Positions 7,700-16,175 of a stretch of 64,000 nt of DNA are shown piece after piece. The stretch's first letter is position 1. Each line of letters starts with the position of its first letter. The position numbers were made by a program, and so were the translations under genes. The DNA lies in contig NZ_JAAGOW010000003.1 in assembly GCF_010499245.1 (NCBI RefSeq), forward strand, positions 372,001 to 436,000. Reading direction: 5' to 3'. This DNA is from Variovorax sp. WS11. Lineage in GTDB: Bacteria > Pseudomonadota > Gammaproteobacteria > Burkholderiales > Burkholderiaceae_C. The notes beneath the pieces were generated by a model. It ran no database searches. It was not told where the DNA came from and saw only the letters and a program-made list of their open reading frames with translations.

Positions 7700-9389
7700 C
7701 GCTCCCAGCAATCCCCAGGTCACGGTCGGCGCGGTCGTCGCCGCCTTCCTCGAACAGTGCGGGGTCAAGGCCGCCTTCGGTGTGATCTCGATCCACAACA
7801 TGCCGATCCTCGATGCCTTCGCGCAGCGCGGGGCGGTCCGCTTCATCTCGGCGCGCGGCGAGGCCGGCGCGGGCAACATGGCCGACGCCTACGCCCGCTC
7901 CACCGCCAGCCTGGGCGTGTGCGTGACCAGCACCGGCCCCGCCGCGGGCAACATCGCCGGCAGCATGGTGGAGGCGCTCACCGCCGGCGCGCCCGTGCTG
8001 CACATCACCGGCCAGATCGAGACGCCCTACCTGGACAAGGGCATGTCGTACATCCATGAGGCGCCGGACCAGCTGACCATGCTCAAGGCCGTCTCCAAGG
8101 CCGCCTTCCGCGTGCGCAGCGTCGAGAACGTGCTGGGCACGCTCAAGCGCGCGGTGCAGGTCGCGCTCACCGCGCCCACCGGCCCGGTCAGCGTGGAGAT
8201 CCCGATCGACATCCAGTCGGCGCTCACCACGATGCCGGCGGATCTTTCGCCGCTGCCCATCGAGGCGGCCGTGCCCTCGAAAGCCGGGCTCGATGCCTTG
8301 GCAGCGAAGCTCGCTTCCGCCAAGCGCCCGATGCTGTGGATCGGCGGCGGCGCGCGCCGCGCCGGCGCGGCGATCAAGCGGCTGCAGAAGCTGGGCTTCG
8401 GCGTCGTGACGACCACGCAGGGCCGCGGCACGGTGCCCGAGGACGATCCGGGTTCGCTCGGCGCCTACAACATTCAAAGGCCGGTCGAGGACTTCTACCA
8501 GACCTGCGACGCGATGCTGGTGGTCGGCTCGCGCCTGCGCGGCAACGAAACGCTCAAGTACGAGCTGAAGCTCCCGCGTCCGCTGTACCGCGTCGATGCC
8601 GATGCCGCAGCAGAAGGCCGCTGCTACGAGACCGACGCCTTCGTCTGCGGCGATGCCGCACTCGCGCTCGAAGGGCTGGCCGACCGGCTGGAAGCGCTGC
8701 GGTACCACGCCGATCCGGCGCTGCTCGCCGACCTGCGCGCCGCGCACGACCAGGCGGTCGCCACGCTGCGCGACGGCCTCGGCCCCTACGCCGAACTCGT
8801 GCGCCAGATCCAGTCCGTGGCCGGGCGCAGCTTCAACTGGGTGCGCGACGTCACCGTCTCCAACAGCACCTGGGGCAACCGCGAACTGCGCGTCTTCGAA
8901 CCGAGCGCCGGCGTGCACGCCACGGGCGGGGGCATCGGCCAGGGCATGCCCATGGCCATCGGCGCGGCCATCGGCGCGGCGGTGACCGGCTCGGGCCGCA
9001 AGACCTTCTGCCTGGCCGGCGACGGCGGCTTCATCCTCAACCTGGGCGAACTGGCCTGCATGGTGCAGGAAGAGGCCCCCATGGTGATCGTGCTGATGAA
9101 CGACAAGAGCTACGGCGTGATCAAGAACATCCAGGACGCGCAGTACGGCGGCCGCCGCTGCTACGCCGACCTGCACACGCCCGACTACGCGCTGCTGTGC
9201 AAGTCCATCGCGCTGCCGCATGCGCGCGTCTCGCGCCTGGAAGAGCTGAAGGGCCAGCTCGACGAGGCGCTGGCCGCGCGCGGGCCCTTCCTGCTGGAGA
9301 TCGACATGCTGTCGATCGGCGGCTTCAAGAGCACCTTCGCCGGCCCGCCGACCAACACCGTGACGCAGATCCCTGCGCTCGCGAAGTGA
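7692..9389 (+). CDS. Thiamine-diphosphate-dependent enzyme (acetolactate synthase-like)
   Basis: A 565-residue ThDP enzyme started at the ATG at 7692, which overlaps the preceding stop; the open frame to 7554 is antecedent noise. Three domains are recognisable: PYR domain with the activating Glu (SARGEAGAGNMADAYAR), central Rossmann-like domain (residues ~190-330), and PP domain with GDGGFILNLGE...MNDKSYG, the Mg-ThDP motif. The family includes acetolactate synthases, benzoylformate decarboxylases and related carboligases/decarboxylases. Beside an aldehyde dehydrogenase it may decarboxylate a 2-oxo acid to an aldehyde. No small regulatory subunit is present, which argues against a role in branched-chain amino acid synthesis. 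Confidence 0.85.
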   Translation: MHNAPSNPQVTVGAVVAAFLEQCGVKAAFGVISIHNMPILDAFAQRGAVRFISARGEAGAGNMADAYARSTASLGVCVTSTGPAAGNIAGSMVEALTAGAPVLHITGQIETPYLDKGMSYIHEAPDQLTMLKAVSKAAFRVRSVENVLGTLKRAVQVALTAPTGPVSVEIPIDIQSALTTMPADLSPLPIEAAVPSKAGLDALAAKLASAKRPMLWIGGGARRAGAAIKRLQKLGFGVVTTTQGRGTVPEDDPGSLGAYNIQRPVEDFYQTCDAMLVVGSRLRGNETLKYELKLPRPLYRVDADAAAEGRCYETDAFVCGDAALALEGLADRLEALRYHADPALLADLRAAHDQAVATLRDGLGPYAELVRQIQSVAGRSFNWVRDVTVSNSTWGNRELRVFEPSAGVHATGGGIGQGMPMAIGAAIGAAVTGSGRKTFCLAGDGGFILNLGELACMVQEEAPMVIVLMNDKSYGVIKNIQDAQYGGRRCYADLHTPDYALLCKSIALPHARVSRLEELKGQLDEALAARGPFLLEIDMLSIGGFKSTFAGPPTNTVTQIPALAK

Positions 9390-9398
9390 GGCACTGAC

Positions 9399-10199
9399 AT
9401 GCTGCGCGTGGCACTCATCGGTTGCGGCGCCATCGGCAGCTCGGTCATCGAGCTGCTGAAGGGCGATGCGGGGCTGGCAGTGGTGGCGGTGGTCACCCCC
9501 GCCGAGGGCGTGGTCGCCGCGCAGGCGGCCTTGCAGAAGCTGGCGCCCGGCGTGCAGGTCTGCACCGGCGTGCCTGAGTCCGGCGTCGACCTGGTGGTCG
9601 AGACCGCCGGCCACGCGGCGATCGAGGAACACGTGCTGCCGGCGCTGCGGCGCGGCACGCCCTGCGTGGTCGCCTCCGTCGGTGCGCTCTCTGCGCCTGG
9701 CTTGGCGGAGAAGCTCGAGATCGCGGCCATCACCGGCGGCACCCAGGTGCAGCTGATCGCCGGCGCCATCGGCGCCATCGATGCGCTCGCCGCGGCCCGC
9801 ATCGGCGGACTCGACAGCGTGCGCTACACCGGCCGCAAGCCGCCGCGCGCCTGGAAGGGCACGCCGGCGGAGCAGGGCCGTGACCTCGATGCGCTCACGG
9901 CCGAATGCGTGATCTTCGAAGGCAGCGCGCGCGAGGCCGCAGCGCTCTACCCGAAGAACGCCAACGTGGCGGCCACCGTCTCGCTCGCGGGCCTGGGGCT
10001 GGATCGCACGCTGGTGCGCCTCATCGCCGATCCGACGGTGGACGAGAACGTGCACACGGTCGAGGCCGAGGGCGCCTTCGGCAGCTTCGAGCTGAGCATG
10101 CGCAACAAGCCGCTCGCGGCCAATCCCAAGACTTCCGCGCTGACGGTCTACAGCGCCGTTCGCGCCTTGCGCAACCGCGCTGCGGCACTTGCCATCTGA
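9399..10199 (+). CDS. Aspartate dehydrogenase family protein
   Basis: A 266-residue NAD(P)-dependent dehydrogenase of the aspartate dehydrogenase (NadX/AspDH) family, which interconverts L-aspartate and oxaloacetate/iminoaspartate plus ammonia. The Rossmann motif GCGAIG opens the protein, a VETAGHAAI segment follows, and the catalytic-domain signature DENVHTVEAEG with its His is present, followed by NKPLAANPKTSALT typical of the family. It is in frame-tight order between a ThDP enzyme and an aldehyde dehydrogenase, not with nadA/nadC, so a catabolic or altered substrate is likely. Could instead recycle amino nitrogen if the cluster degrades a nitrogen-containing compound. Confidence 0.85.
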   Translation: MLRVALIGCGAIGSSVIELLKGDAGLAVVAVVTPAEGVVAAQAALQKLAPGVQVCTGVPESGVDLVVETAGHAAIEEHVLPALRRGTPCVVASVGALSAPGLAEKLEIAAITGGTQVQLIAGAIGAIDALAAARIGGLDSVRYTGRKPPRAWKGTPAEQGRDLDALTAECVIFEGSAREAAALYPKNANVAATVSLAGLGLDRTLVRLIADPTVDENVHTVEAEGAFGSFELSMRNKPLAANPKTSALTVYSAVRALRNRAAALAI

Positions 10200-10205
10200 T
10201 TCATC

Positions 10206-11681
10206 ATGATCTCCACAGAACTCCTCCCCATCAACGTGGCCGGCGAATGGCGCCTGGGCGGCGGCGACGCGTACGAGAGCCTCTATCCCGCCACTGGCGA
10301 ACCCATCGCCCGCTTGAAGGCTGCGAGCCTGGCCGATGTCGACGAGGCCATCGTGCGCGCCGACCTGGCTTTCCGTACCAGCGGCTGGGCGCAGAAGCTG
10401 CCGCACGAGCGCGCCGCGGTGCTGCACCGGGTGGCGCAGCTGATCCGCGATGAGGCCGAGCCGCTGGCGCAGAAGCAGCGCCTGGACAACGGCAAGCCGA
10501 TCAACGAGACGCGCGCGCTGGTGGCGAGCGCGGCCGCCACCTTCCAGTTTTTCGCGGCGGCGCTGGAGACGCTGGAAGAGACGATCACGCCCTCGCGCGG
10601 CCCCTTCGTCACGATGAGCGTGCACGAGCCCATGGGCGTGGTGGCCGCCATCACGCCGTGGAATTCGCCGATCGCGAGCGAGGCGCAGAAGCTGGCGCCG
10701 GCGCTGGCGGCCGGCAATGCGGTGATCGTCAAGCCGGCCGAGGTCACGCCGCTGATGGCGCTGGAACTGGCCCGCATCTGCGAGGCCGCCGGCGTGCCGA
10801 AGGGCATCGTGAGCGTGCTGCCGGGCAAGGGCTCGGTCATCGGCGATGCGATCACCAAGCATCCGCTGGTCAAGCGCGTGTCCTTCACCGGCGGCACGAC
10901 GACGGGCAAGCACATCGCCCACATCGCGGCCGACAAGATGATGCCGGTCTCGCTGGAGCTGGGCGGCAAGTCGCCCACCATGGTGCTGGAGGATGCTGAC
11001 CTGGACCACGCGGTCAACGGCGTGCTCTACGGCATCTTCAGCTCCTCGGGCGAGTCGTGCATCGCGGGTTCGCGCCTCTTCGTGGCGCGCCGCATCTACG
11101 ACGAGTTCGTCACGCGCGTGGCCGAGGCGGCCGCGATGCTGCGGGTCGGCGATCCGGCCTCGGAACGGACCCAGATGGGCCCGCTGATCACCGCGAAGCA
11201 TCGCGAGAGCATCGAGCGCTACGTGGAGATCGGCGTCTCCGAGGGTGGGCAGATCCGCACCGGCGGCGTGCGCCCGCATGGCGCCGAGTTCGAAAGGGGC
11301 TACTTCTACACGCCCACCATCCTGGAAGGCCTCACCAACAGCGCGCGGATCAGCCAAGAAGAAGTCTTCGGCCCGGTGCTGGTCGCCATGCCCTTCGACA
11401 ACGAGGAAGAACTGATCGCCCAGGCCAACGACAGCGTCTACGCGCTGGCCGCGGGCGTGTGGAGCCGCGACTTCAAGCGCGCCTGGCGCCTCGGCCGCGC
11501 GGTGCAGGCCGGCACGGTCTGGGTCAACACCTACAAGCAGTTCTCGGTCTCCACGCCTTTCGGTGGCTGGCGCGACAGCGGCCTGGGCCGCGAGAAGGGG
11601 CGAGAAGGGATCTTTCAGTACATGGAGCAAAAGAGCATGTACTGGGGCACCAACGAGCAGCCGCTGCCGTGGGCCAACTGA
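10206..11681 (+). CDS. Aldehyde dehydrogenase
   Basis: A full-length (491 residues) NAD(P)+-dependent aldehyde dehydrogenase. It shows PWNSPIASEAQKLAPALAAGN, the cofactor loop FTGGTTTGK, the general base Glu in LELGGKSP and the catalytic Cys in SSGESCIAGSR. It follows the aspartate-dehydrogenase-like gene by 6 bases. It would oxidise an aldehyde made by the ThDP decarboxylase or by ring cleavage to the acid. Exact substrate unknown; the family covers semialdehyde dehydrogenases such as 2-hydroxymuconic semialdehyde dehydrogenase. Confidence 0.9.
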   Translation: MISTELLPINVAGEWRLGGGDAYESLYPATGEPIARLKAASLADVDEAIVRADLAFRTSGWAQKLPHERAAVLHRVAQLIRDEAEPLAQKQRLDNGKPINETRALVASAAATFQFFAAALETLEETITPSRGPFVTMSVHEPMGVVAAITPWNSPIASEAQKLAPALAAGNAVIVKPAEVTPLMALELARICEAAGVPKGIVSVLPGKGSVIGDAITKHPLVKRVSFTGGTTTGKHIAHIAADKMMPVSLELGGKSPTMVLEDADLDHAVNGVLYGIFSSSGESCIAGSRLFVARRIYDEFVTRVAEAAAMLRVGDPASERTQMGPLITAKHRESIERYVEIGVSEGGQIRTGGVRPHGAEFERGYFYTPTILEGLTNSARISQEEVFGPVLVAMPFDNEEELIAQANDSVYALAAGVWSRDFKRAWRLGRAVQAGTVWVNTYKQFSVSTPFGGWRDSGLGREKGREGIFQYMEQKSMYWGTNEQPLPWAN

Positions 11682-11694
11682 AGGGAGTCATGCC

Positions 11695-12666
11695 ATGAGC
11701 GTTCTTGGAATCGATCAGATTACTTATGCGGCGGATGATCTGCCGACCTGCCGGCGCTTCTTCTCGGACTGGGGCCTGGCGCTCAAGTCGGAGACTGCGG
11801 ACCAGCTCGTGTTCGAGTGCCTGAATGGTTGTCGCGTCGTGGTTGCCGCGCTGGGCACGCCGGGCCTGCCGGCCGCGGTGGAGGAGGGGCCGACGCTGCT
11901 CGAAGTGGTGTGGGGCGTCGAGAGCGAGGCCGACCTCGCGCGCTATGCCGCGGCCATCGCGAAGGACCCCGGCTTCGTCGACGGCGAGGCCGAGGGCGCA
12001 CGCCGCATCGGCTGCACCGACCCCAACGGCCTGGCCGTCCGCCTGCAGGTCAGCCGCAAGCGCAGCATCGACGTCGAGTGCGGCGCGATGAACACCTGGA
12101 ATGCCAAGCCCCGCGTCAACCAGGCCGCGCCGGTCTACGAGCGCGCGACGCCGATCGAGGTGGGCCACGTGGTCTTCTTCGTGGCCGACGTGAAGGCCAC
12201 CGCCGACTTCTATGCGAAGCGCTTCGGCTTCGTGGGCTCCGACAGCTACCCCAACCGCGGCGCGTTCATGCGCTGCGCACCCGAGGGTGGCCACCACGAC
12301 CTGTTCCTGCTGCAGCTGCCCTCGGGCAAGCGCGGGCTCAACCACGTGGCCTTCACCGTGCGCGACATCCACGAGGTCTTCGGCGGTGGGCTGCACTTCT
12401 CGCGCTGCGGCTGGGAAACCCAGTTGGGCCCGGGACGGCATCCGGTGTCTTCCGCCTATTTCTGGTACTTCAAGAACCCGGCCGGCGGCCTGATCGAGTA
12501 CTACGCCGACGAAGACCAGCTCACGGCCGAGTGGCAGCCGCGCGAGTTCGAACCGGGCCCGACCGTGTTTGCCGAATGGGCGGTCGATGGCGGCCTCGAT
12601 GGGAACACCCGCCGCCAGAAGAACGCAGAGGGCCCGCAGGGCAAGTTCCTCACCGAAAAGAAATGA
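11695..12666 (+). CDS. VOC family protein, extradiol dioxygenase-like
   Basis: A 323-residue protein with two vicinal-oxygen-chelate domains. The N-terminal domain (residues 1-130) lacks the metal ligands. The C-terminal domain has the expected facial triad: His158 (GHVVFFVAD), His217 (LNHVAFTVRD) and Glu268 (GLIEYYAD). This is the layout of type I extradiol dioxygenases such as catechol 2,3-dioxygenase, so ring cleavage of a dihydroxylated intermediate is the natural guess. ATG at 11695 is chosen for its AAGGGAG ribosome site. The stop overlaps the start of the second Bug receptor (ATGA). Confidence 0.82.
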   Translation: MSVLGIDQITYAADDLPTCRRFFSDWGLALKSETADQLVFECLNGCRVVVAALGTPGLPAAVEEGPTLLEVVWGVESEADLARYAAAIAKDPGFVDGEAEGARRIGCTDPNGLAVRLQVSRKRSIDVECGAMNTWNAKPRVNQAAPVYERATPIEVGHVVFFVADVKATADFYAKRFGFVGSDSYPNRGAFMRCAPEGGHHDLFLLQLPSGKRGLNHVAFTVRDIHEVFGGGLHFSRCGWETQLGPGRHPVSSAYFWYFKNPAGGLIEYYADEDQLTAEWQPREFEPGPTVFAEWAVDGGLDGNTRRQKNAEGPQGKFLTEKK

Positions 12667-13673
12667 CTTCCAAGACCATGCAACGACGCACCTCCCTGTT
12701 GTCCCTTGCCGGCGCCGCCCTGATGGCACTGGCCGCCGTCGCGCCGGCCCATGCGCAGAACGCCGTGGAGAAGCAGCTTTCGAGCGACCGCTTCACCATC
12801 GTCTCGCCGTTCCCGCCGGGCGGTCCGGTCGACACCCTGGCACGCGTGCTCTCCGAAGGCCTGGCCAAGCGCTACGGCCAGGCGGCGGTGGTCGAGAACA
12901 TGCCGGGCGCGGCCGGCAACATCGGCATCGACAAGGTCAAGCGCGCGAAGGGCGACGGCCACACGCTGCTGGTGGTGCCTGCCGGCAACCTGACGATCAA
13001 CCCGACGCTGATGCCGAACTTCCCCTTCGACATCGAGAAGGACTTCGTGCCCGTCACCATGCTGGCCAAGGCGCCCAACGTGCTGGTGGCCTCGCCCTCG
13101 GCCGGCATCAAGAGCGCCAAGGACCTGGTGGCCCAGGCCAAGGCCAAGCCGGGCACGCTGTCCTATGCGTCGCCGGGCGTGGGCAGCGGCCTGCACCTGG
13201 CCGGCGAGCTCTTCAAGCAGCAGGCCGGCGTCGACCTGCTGCACGTGCCCTACAAGGGCACGGCGCCCGCGCTCAACGACGTGCTGGGCGGCGTGGTGCC
13301 GCTGATGTTCAGCAACCTGCCCGCCACGCTGCCCTTCATCAAGAACGGCAAGCTGGTCGCACTGGCCGTGACCGAGGCCCAGCGCAGCCCGGCCGCGCCG
13401 GAGATCCCGACGCTGGCGGAGCAGGGCATCCAGGGCGTGGCCGTGACCTCCTGGTACGGCCTGCTGGCGCCCGCCGGCACGCCGCCGGCGGTGGCTGAGC
13501 AGCTGGCCAAGGATGCCGCGCAGTTCCTGGCCCAGCCCGAGGTGCGCGAGCGCCTGAAGGCCCAGGGCATGACCGAAGCCACCATGAAGCCGGGCGAGTT
13601 CGCCGTCCACATGCGCGACGAGACCGCCATGTGGGCCCGAATCATCAAGGCCCGCAACATCGTGGCCGAATAA
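12663..13673 (+). CDS. Bug/TctC-family tripartite tricarboxylate transporter receptor
   Basis: Second receptor of the cluster, 336 residues from the ATG at 12663 that overlaps the VOC stop (ATGA); an ATG at 12678 is an alternative. The signal peptide ends at AHAQ, and the ligand loop reads VSPFPPGGPVDTLARV. Compared with the family, the mature domain is complete, ending AMWARIIKARNIVAE. No TctAB genes accompany it. Two receptors in one pathway operon suggest that the cluster handles two related acids, or that one receptor also senses the substrate. Confidence 0.88.
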   Translation: MTSKTMQRRTSLLSLAGAALMALAAVAPAHAQNAVEKQLSSDRFTIVSPFPPGGPVDTLARVLSEGLAKRYGQAAVVENMPGAAGNIGIDKVKRAKGDGHTLLVVPAGNLTINPTLMPNFPFDIEKDFVPVTMLAKAPNVLVASPSAGIKSAKDLVAQAKAKPGTLSYASPGVGSGLHLAGELFKQQAGVDLLHVPYKGTAPALNDVLGGVVPLMFSNLPATLPFIKNGKLVALAVTEAQRSPAAPEIPTLAEQGIQGVAVTSWYGLLAPAGTPPAVAEQLAKDAAQFLAQPEVRERLKAQGMTEATMKPGEFAVHMRDETAMWARIIKARNIVAE

Positions 13674-13696
13674 GACAACGAAGGACGGAGACAAGA

Positions 13697-14842
13697 ATGG
13701 AAACCAGCCAATCCACCATCGGTATCGTTGGCGCGGGCATCGGCGGCCTGGCCGCGGCCATCGCGCTGCGGCGCGCAGGCCACGAGGTCGTCGTGTTCGA
13801 GCAGGCGAAGCAGTTCGCCCGCGTCGGTGCCGACATCAACCTCACGCCCAATGCGGTGCGCGCGCTCGACGGCCTGGGCGCCGGCGAGGCGGCGCGCGTG
13901 ACCGCCGCGCGGCCCAGCCACCGCATCAGCCGCAGCTACGACACCGGCGAGGAGACCTCGCGCCTGGAAATGGCCGAGACCGCCGAGCAGAAGTACGGCG
14001 CGCCGCAGCTCACCATCCACCGCGCCGATCTGCTGGCGGCGCTGGCCGAGATGTTCCCGGCCGATCGCGTGGCGCTCGGCAAGCGCGCCTCGGCGATCGC
14101 GGCCGACGCGGAGGGCGTGAGCCTGGCCTTCGAGGACGGGAGCAGCGCCCGCGTGGGTGCGCTGGTCGGCGCCGACGGCATCCATTCGGCCGTGCGCCGC
14201 GCCATGTTCGGCGCCGAGAGCCCGCGCTTCACCGGCATCGTCGCCTACCGCGCGGTGGTGCCGGCCGAGCGCGTCGCCAGCCTGCCCAACCTGGGCGCTT
14301 TCACCAAGTGGTGGGGACCGAATCCGCAGAGCCAGATCGTCACCTTCCCGCTCAACCGCGGCAAAGACATCTTCATCTTCGCGACCACGCCGCAGGACAG
14401 CTGGCAGCTCGAATCCTGGACGGCGCCCGGCAGCGTGGACGAACTGCGCGAGCAGTACGTCGCCTACCACCCCGAGGCGCGCGCGCTGCTCGAGGCCTGC
14501 GACACGGTGCTCAAGACCGCGCTGTACGAGCGCGACCCGATGCCGGCCTGGGCCGCGGGCCGCATGGCGCTGCTCGGCGACGCGGCGCATCCGATGCTGC
14601 CCTTCATGGCGCAGGGCGCGGGCATGGCCATCGAGGATGCGGTCGTGCTGGCCCGCCATCTCGAAGGCGTGGCGATGCGCGACATCGCCGGCGCGCTGCA
14701 GCGCTACGAGCGCGCGCGAATCGAGCGCACGAGCCAGATCCAACTGGGCTCGCGCGGCAACAACTGGCTGCGCGAAGGCGGCAATGCGGACTGGGTCTAC
14801 GGCTACGACGCCTGGGCCGTCCCGCTTGCCGCCGCCGCCTGA
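13697..14842 (+). CDS. FAD-dependent aromatic hydroxylase
   Basis: Class A flavoprotein monooxygenase, 381 residues, that adds a hydroxyl to an aromatic acid using NAD(P)H and O2. The FAD motif GAGIGGLAAA is at the N-terminus, the VGADGIHSAVR (DG) motif mid-protein and ALLGDAAHPMLPFMAQGAG (GD) near residue 300. The TIHRADLLAAL segment is like salicylate, 3-hydroxybenzoate and 6-hydroxynicotinate hydroxylases. ATG at 13697 has a GGAG ahead. It probably prepares a phenolic intermediate for ring cleavage by the VOC protein. Substrate unresolved. Confidence 0.88.
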   Translation: METSQSTIGIVGAGIGGLAAAIALRRAGHEVVVFEQAKQFARVGADINLTPNAVRALDGLGAGEAARVTAARPSHRISRSYDTGEETSRLEMAETAEQKYGAPQLTIHRADLLAALAEMFPADRVALGKRASAIAADAEGVSLAFEDGSSARVGALVGADGIHSAVRRAMFGAESPRFTGIVAYRAVVPAERVASLPNLGAFTKWWGPNPQSQIVTFPLNRGKDIFIFATTPQDSWQLESWTAPGSVDELREQYVAYHPEARALLEACDTVLKTALYERDPMPAWAAGRMALLGDAAHPMLPFMAQGAGMAIEDAVVLARHLEGVAMRDIAGALQRYERARIERTSQIQLGSRGNNWLREGGNADWVYGYDAWAVPLAAAA

Positions 14843-14871
14843 CAAACCCAACCCTTCCCACGGAGGCCACG

Positions 14872-15093
14872 ATGCAACAAGACCGCTACCTGCAACCCCA
14901 CCAGGCGCGCCAGCGCCCCGCCACCACCTACGAAGACCTGCTCGGCGATGCGATCGAGCGCGCCTTCGGCGACGGCGTCCACGACCTCGCCGGCCTGGTC
15001 GAGCGGCTCAACGACAGCGGCCTGGCCACGCCCGGCGGCCAGCGCTGGACCGAGGACCTGTACCGCCAAGAGATGGCCAAGCTCGGCGCCTGA
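14872..15093 (+). CDS. Small recombinase-like helix-turn-helix protein
   Basis: A 73-residue protein with no catalytic domain. The C-terminal half (DLAGLVERLNDSGLATPGGQRWTEDLYRQEM, split here as DLAGLVERL, GLATPGG and RWTEDLY) resembles the small helix-turn-helix segment found at the end of serine recombinases. An AT-free context and a GGAGG site 7 bases before ATG support expression. It is embedded between a monooxygenase and a Rieske oxygenase, so it is not a leftover of a transposon; it may be a small regulator or an accessory subunit. Function unknown. Confidence 0.65.
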   Translation: MQQDRYLQPHQARQRPATTYEDLLGDAIERAFGDGVHDLAGLVERLNDSGLATPGGQRWTEDLYRQEMAKLGA

Positions 15094-15105
15094 GGAGAAC
15101 ACACC

Positions 15106-16143
15106 ATGACCACCATCGCCATCCAACCCGTCGCGCAAGACCCGGTGGACCAACTGCTCGAGATCGGGCTGAAGGACCTCTGGTATCCGATCTGCCCCTC
15201 GCATTTCATCGGCGAGAACCCCATCTCGCTGCGCCGCCTGGGCCGCAAGCTCGCGCTGTGGCGCGACGGCGAAGGCACGCTGCATGCGCTGGAGGACCGC
15301 TGCCCGCATCGCGGCGCGCCGCTGTCGCAGGGCGTGATCCTGGGCGACCGCCTGTCCTGCCCCTACCACGGCGTCGAGGTGCGCCATGACGGCGTGGTGA
15401 CGCGCGTGCCCGGCAGCCCGGGCTGCAAGCTCGAGGGCTCGCAGGCCACGCGCCACTTCCATGTGGAAGAGCGCGCCGGCGCGGTGTTCCTCTACAACTC
15501 GAAGGAGTCGGTCGACGTGCCGCCGCCGCTGGTGTTGCCGGAGCAGCTCACGGACGACGCGCAGTACGCCTCCTTCCTTTGCTACACCGAGTGGAAGGGC
15601 GACTACCGCTACGTGCTGGACAACGTGATGGACCCGATGCACGGGACCTTCCTGCACAAGCAGTCGCACTCGATGGCCGAGGGCGATTCGCAGGCGAAGT
15701 TCGGCGTTCGGCCGACCGACCACGGCTTCGTGTTCGAGAAGGAAGGCCAGCGCAACGTCAACTTCGACTGGACCGAGTGGGCCGACACGGGCCTGCACTG
15801 GATGCGGCTGGAGATCCCGTACCCGCGCACCGGCGGCCCCGGCGGCAACTTCATCATCGTCGGCGCCTTTGCGCCCATGTCGAAGGGCATGACGGCGACC
15901 TTCTTCTGGCGCGTGCGCAAGCTGGCGCCGGGCTGGGAGCGCGACACCTGGCGCTTCCTCTACAAGAACCGGCTGGAAGCGCGCCACTGGCATGTGCTGG
16001 AGCAGGACCGCGTGATGCTGGAAGACATGGAGCCCGATGCCAACCAGCACGAGAACCTGTACCAGCACGACCTGGGCATCGTCCGCCTGCGCCGCCACAT
16101 GCGCAACCTGGCGCAGGCGCAGCTGGAGCAGGCCGCGGCCTGA
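15106..16143 (+). CDS. Rieske 2Fe-2S aromatic oxygenase, alpha subunit
   Basis: A 345-residue ring-hydroxylating or demethylating oxygenase of the phthalate/vanillate type (single subunit). The Rieske cluster ligands are in CPHRGAP and CPYHGVE (residues ~66-90). The mononuclear iron site is DNVMDPMHGTFLHK with two His separated by four residues. No beta subunit gene is adjacent, which fits this group. Electrons come from the PDR-type reductase encoded 32 bases downstream. Likely first attack on the substrate: dioxygenation, or O-demethylation of a methoxylated aromatic. Confidence 0.9.
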   Translation: MTTIAIQPVAQDPVDQLLEIGLKDLWYPICPSHFIGENPISLRRLGRKLALWRDGEGTLHALEDRCPHRGAPLSQGVILGDRLSCPYHGVEVRHDGVVTRVPGSPGCKLEGSQATRHFHVEERAGAVFLYNSKESVDVPPPLVLPEQLTDDAQYASFLCYTEWKGDYRYVLDNVMDPMHGTFLHKQSHSMAEGDSQAKFGVRPTDHGFVFEKEGQRNVNFDWTEWADTGLHWMRLEIPYPRTGGPGGNFIIVGAFAPMSKGMTATFFWRVRKLAPGWERDTWRFLYKNRLEARHWHVLEQDRVMLEDMEPDANQHENLYQHDLGIVRLRRHMRNLAQAQLEQAAA

Positions 16144-16175
16144 GCCTTCCTTTAGTTTTCTCGAGGTCCACGCCC

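Noticed and set aside
7452..11630. A 1392-codon minus-strand open frame
   Set aside because: It lies across several well-supported plus-strand genes (SDR, ThDP, AspDH, ALDH). The translation is a His/Arg/Gly-rich shadow typical of GC-rich codon third positions and has no domain.
14872..15093. The 73-residue gene as a serine recombinase or transposon remnant
   Set aside because: No catalytic domain, inverted repeats or target duplication; it has its own ribosome site and sits neatly in an operon.
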